Below, piece by piece: positions 40,456-40,942 of a stretch of DNA of 40,942 bases; position 1 is the stretch's first letter; the number at the start of each line of letters is the position of its first letter. Where the stretch lies: positions 1-40,942 of the forward strand of contig JBDRGZ010000008.1 in assembly GCA_043817345.1 (NCBI GenBank), read 5' to 3'. The position numbers and the translations under genes are program-made. Under the pieces are notes generated by a model, which saw only the letters and a program-made list of their open reading frames with translations, was not told the origin of the DNA and did not search any database. This DNA comes from CAYSXS01 sp043817345. Its GTDB lineage: Bacteria > Patescibacteriota > Patescibacteriia > UBA2196.

Positions 40456-40741
40456 ACAAATCCAAGGAATGATTGTAGAAACACAAGCAGGAGACCGGCT
40501 TGGTAAGGTTGAAAGTTTTAATATTGATATTGATTCACAGAGTGTTTTAGAGTATGTTGTTAAACCATCAAGTTTAACAGCCGGGTTAATTAAAGGAGAT
40601 TTAATAATCTCTCGTGGACAAGTTATTGAAATTACAAAAAAGAAAATGATTGTTGAAGATTTAGAAATAAAAAACAATGTATTAGTTAAAAAAGAAAACA
40701 AACAAAAAATTGCACAAGGTGCAATAATGAAAGAAAGTTGA
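40439..40741 (+). CDS. PRC-barrel domain protein
   Basis: A 100-residue protein with one PRC-barrel domain (about 8-80): QGMIVETQAGDRLGKVESFNID, then LEYVVKPSS and GDLIISRGQVIEIT. PRC barrels occur in RimM and in photosynthetic and signalling proteins and bind proteins or RNA. It starts inside the end of yidC (17-base overlap) and so is probably translated with it. The ATG at 40439 is chosen because the earlier in-frame part only shadows yidC. Its precise role is unknown. Confidence 0.82.
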   Translation: MKISNKQIQGMIVETQAGDRLGKVESFNIDIDSQSVLEYVVKPSSLTAGLIKGDLIISRGQVIEITKKKMIVEDLEIKNNVLVKKENKQKIAQGAIMKES

Positions 40742-40764
40742 ATTTTAATTTAATAAGGTATTTT

Positions 40765-40786
40765 AAGCCAGCCAATCGGCTGGTTT
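40765..40786. terminator. Terminator between the yidC operon and the next gene
   Basis: AAGCCAGCC (40765-40773) pairs with GGCTGGTTT (40778-40786), one G-U pair, loop AATC, then T's. It lies between convergent genes. Confidence 0.8.
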
Positions 40787-40942
40787 TTAAAATTTTCTAT
40801 TCTTCCCTACTACAACCTTTAGTTTTTTTAGAGACACAGAAACTTCAACTGGGGTTTTAATAATTTTTTCTCCATCAATAACAACAGAACTTGTTTTTGT
40901 TGAAGATAGTATTTTAGCTTTCTTGACTTTTATTAATGATTC
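40787..40942 (-). CDS. Diacylglycerol kinase-like protein, C-terminal end (partial)
   Basis: The last 51 codons of a minus-strand gene that continues beyond the right edge. The visible part, TSSVVIDGEKIIKTPVEVSVS then LKKLKVVVGKN, matches the C-terminal beta segment of the diacylglycerol/sphingosine kinase family (the DGE...P pattern), whose members phosphorylate lipids. The catalytic domain is outside the window, so the call is tentative. It converges on the PRC-barrel gene. Confidence 0.55.
   Translation of the reverse strand, partial: ESLIKVKKAKILSSTKTSSVVIDGEKIIKTPVEVSVSLKKLKVVVGKNRKF

Noticed and set aside
1..40942. CRISPR array, insertion sequence or prophage
   Set aside because: No regularly spaced direct repeats, transposase, integrase or phage structural gene was found on reading both strands.

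Overview
The window is one contig of AT-rich bacterial DNA, roughly 30% G+C by eye and not computed. All stops fit the standard bacterial code, TGA included. Several features point to a small-genome Candidate Phyla Radiation (Patescibacteria) bacterium, probably Parcubacteria-like: ribosome-binding sites are almost absent, UTRs are very short, the SMC protein is shortened, surface proteins carry long cytoplasmic tails (VanW, an orphan peptide-binding protein, PBP1A), and RNase J is unusual. This placement is inference. No rRNA, CRISPR array, transposase or phage gene is visible.

Layout. 1-2.9 kb: tRNA-Ser, an O-antigen ligase/polymerase-like protein and a flippase (surface polysaccharide), all on the minus strand. 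2.9-7.0 kb: a short hinge-less smc, a methyltransferase, and trpS. 7.1-8.4 kb: an AbiEii/AbiEi-type toxin-antitoxin pair. 8.5-10.8 kb: a radical SAM/SPASM maturase followed at once by a 23-codon Cys-containing basic peptide gene, with a divergent TrmB-type regulator. This looks like an undescribed RiPP (modified peptide) cassette and is the most interesting item. 10.9-18.1 kb: RNase J, an orphan oligopeptide-binding protein, secG and divergent uvrA. 18.1-18.35 kb: a terminator, a structured element and a second terminator. 18.4-22.3 kb: VanW-domain protein, DUF3006-like protein, Hsp20, SpoU methyltransferase, an eight-cysteine protein, and tRNAs Leu(UAA), Gly(UCC) and Leu(UAG).

22.4-31.8 kb is a long plus-strand run: yebC, ruvC, a GH15 glucoamylase, glgA, a GH57 enzyme, then a tightly packed set of unknown purpose (APH-type kinase, P-loop kinase, GT4 glycosyltransferase, two ATP-grasp ligases). 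Two of these genes are broken by one extra A in poly-A runs, and a third A-run sits at an odd gene junction. 31.8-35.6 kb: ROK kinase and PBP1A.

35.6-40.9 kb is the replication-origin neighbourhood: dnaN and dnaA on the minus strand, then rpmH, rnpA, yidD, yidC and a PRC-barrel gene on the plus strand. The last feature is the end of a diacylglycerol-kinase-like gene cut by the window edge. The dnaA-dnaN gap holds DnaA-box-like sites, a G-rich cluster and AT-rich triplets resembling an oriC unwinding region.

Together the genes cover replication and repair, envelope assembly, storage-polysaccharide turnover and RNA processing, with two accessory modules (toxin-antitoxin and radical SAM peptide). 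No intergenic stretch exceeds 300 bases.
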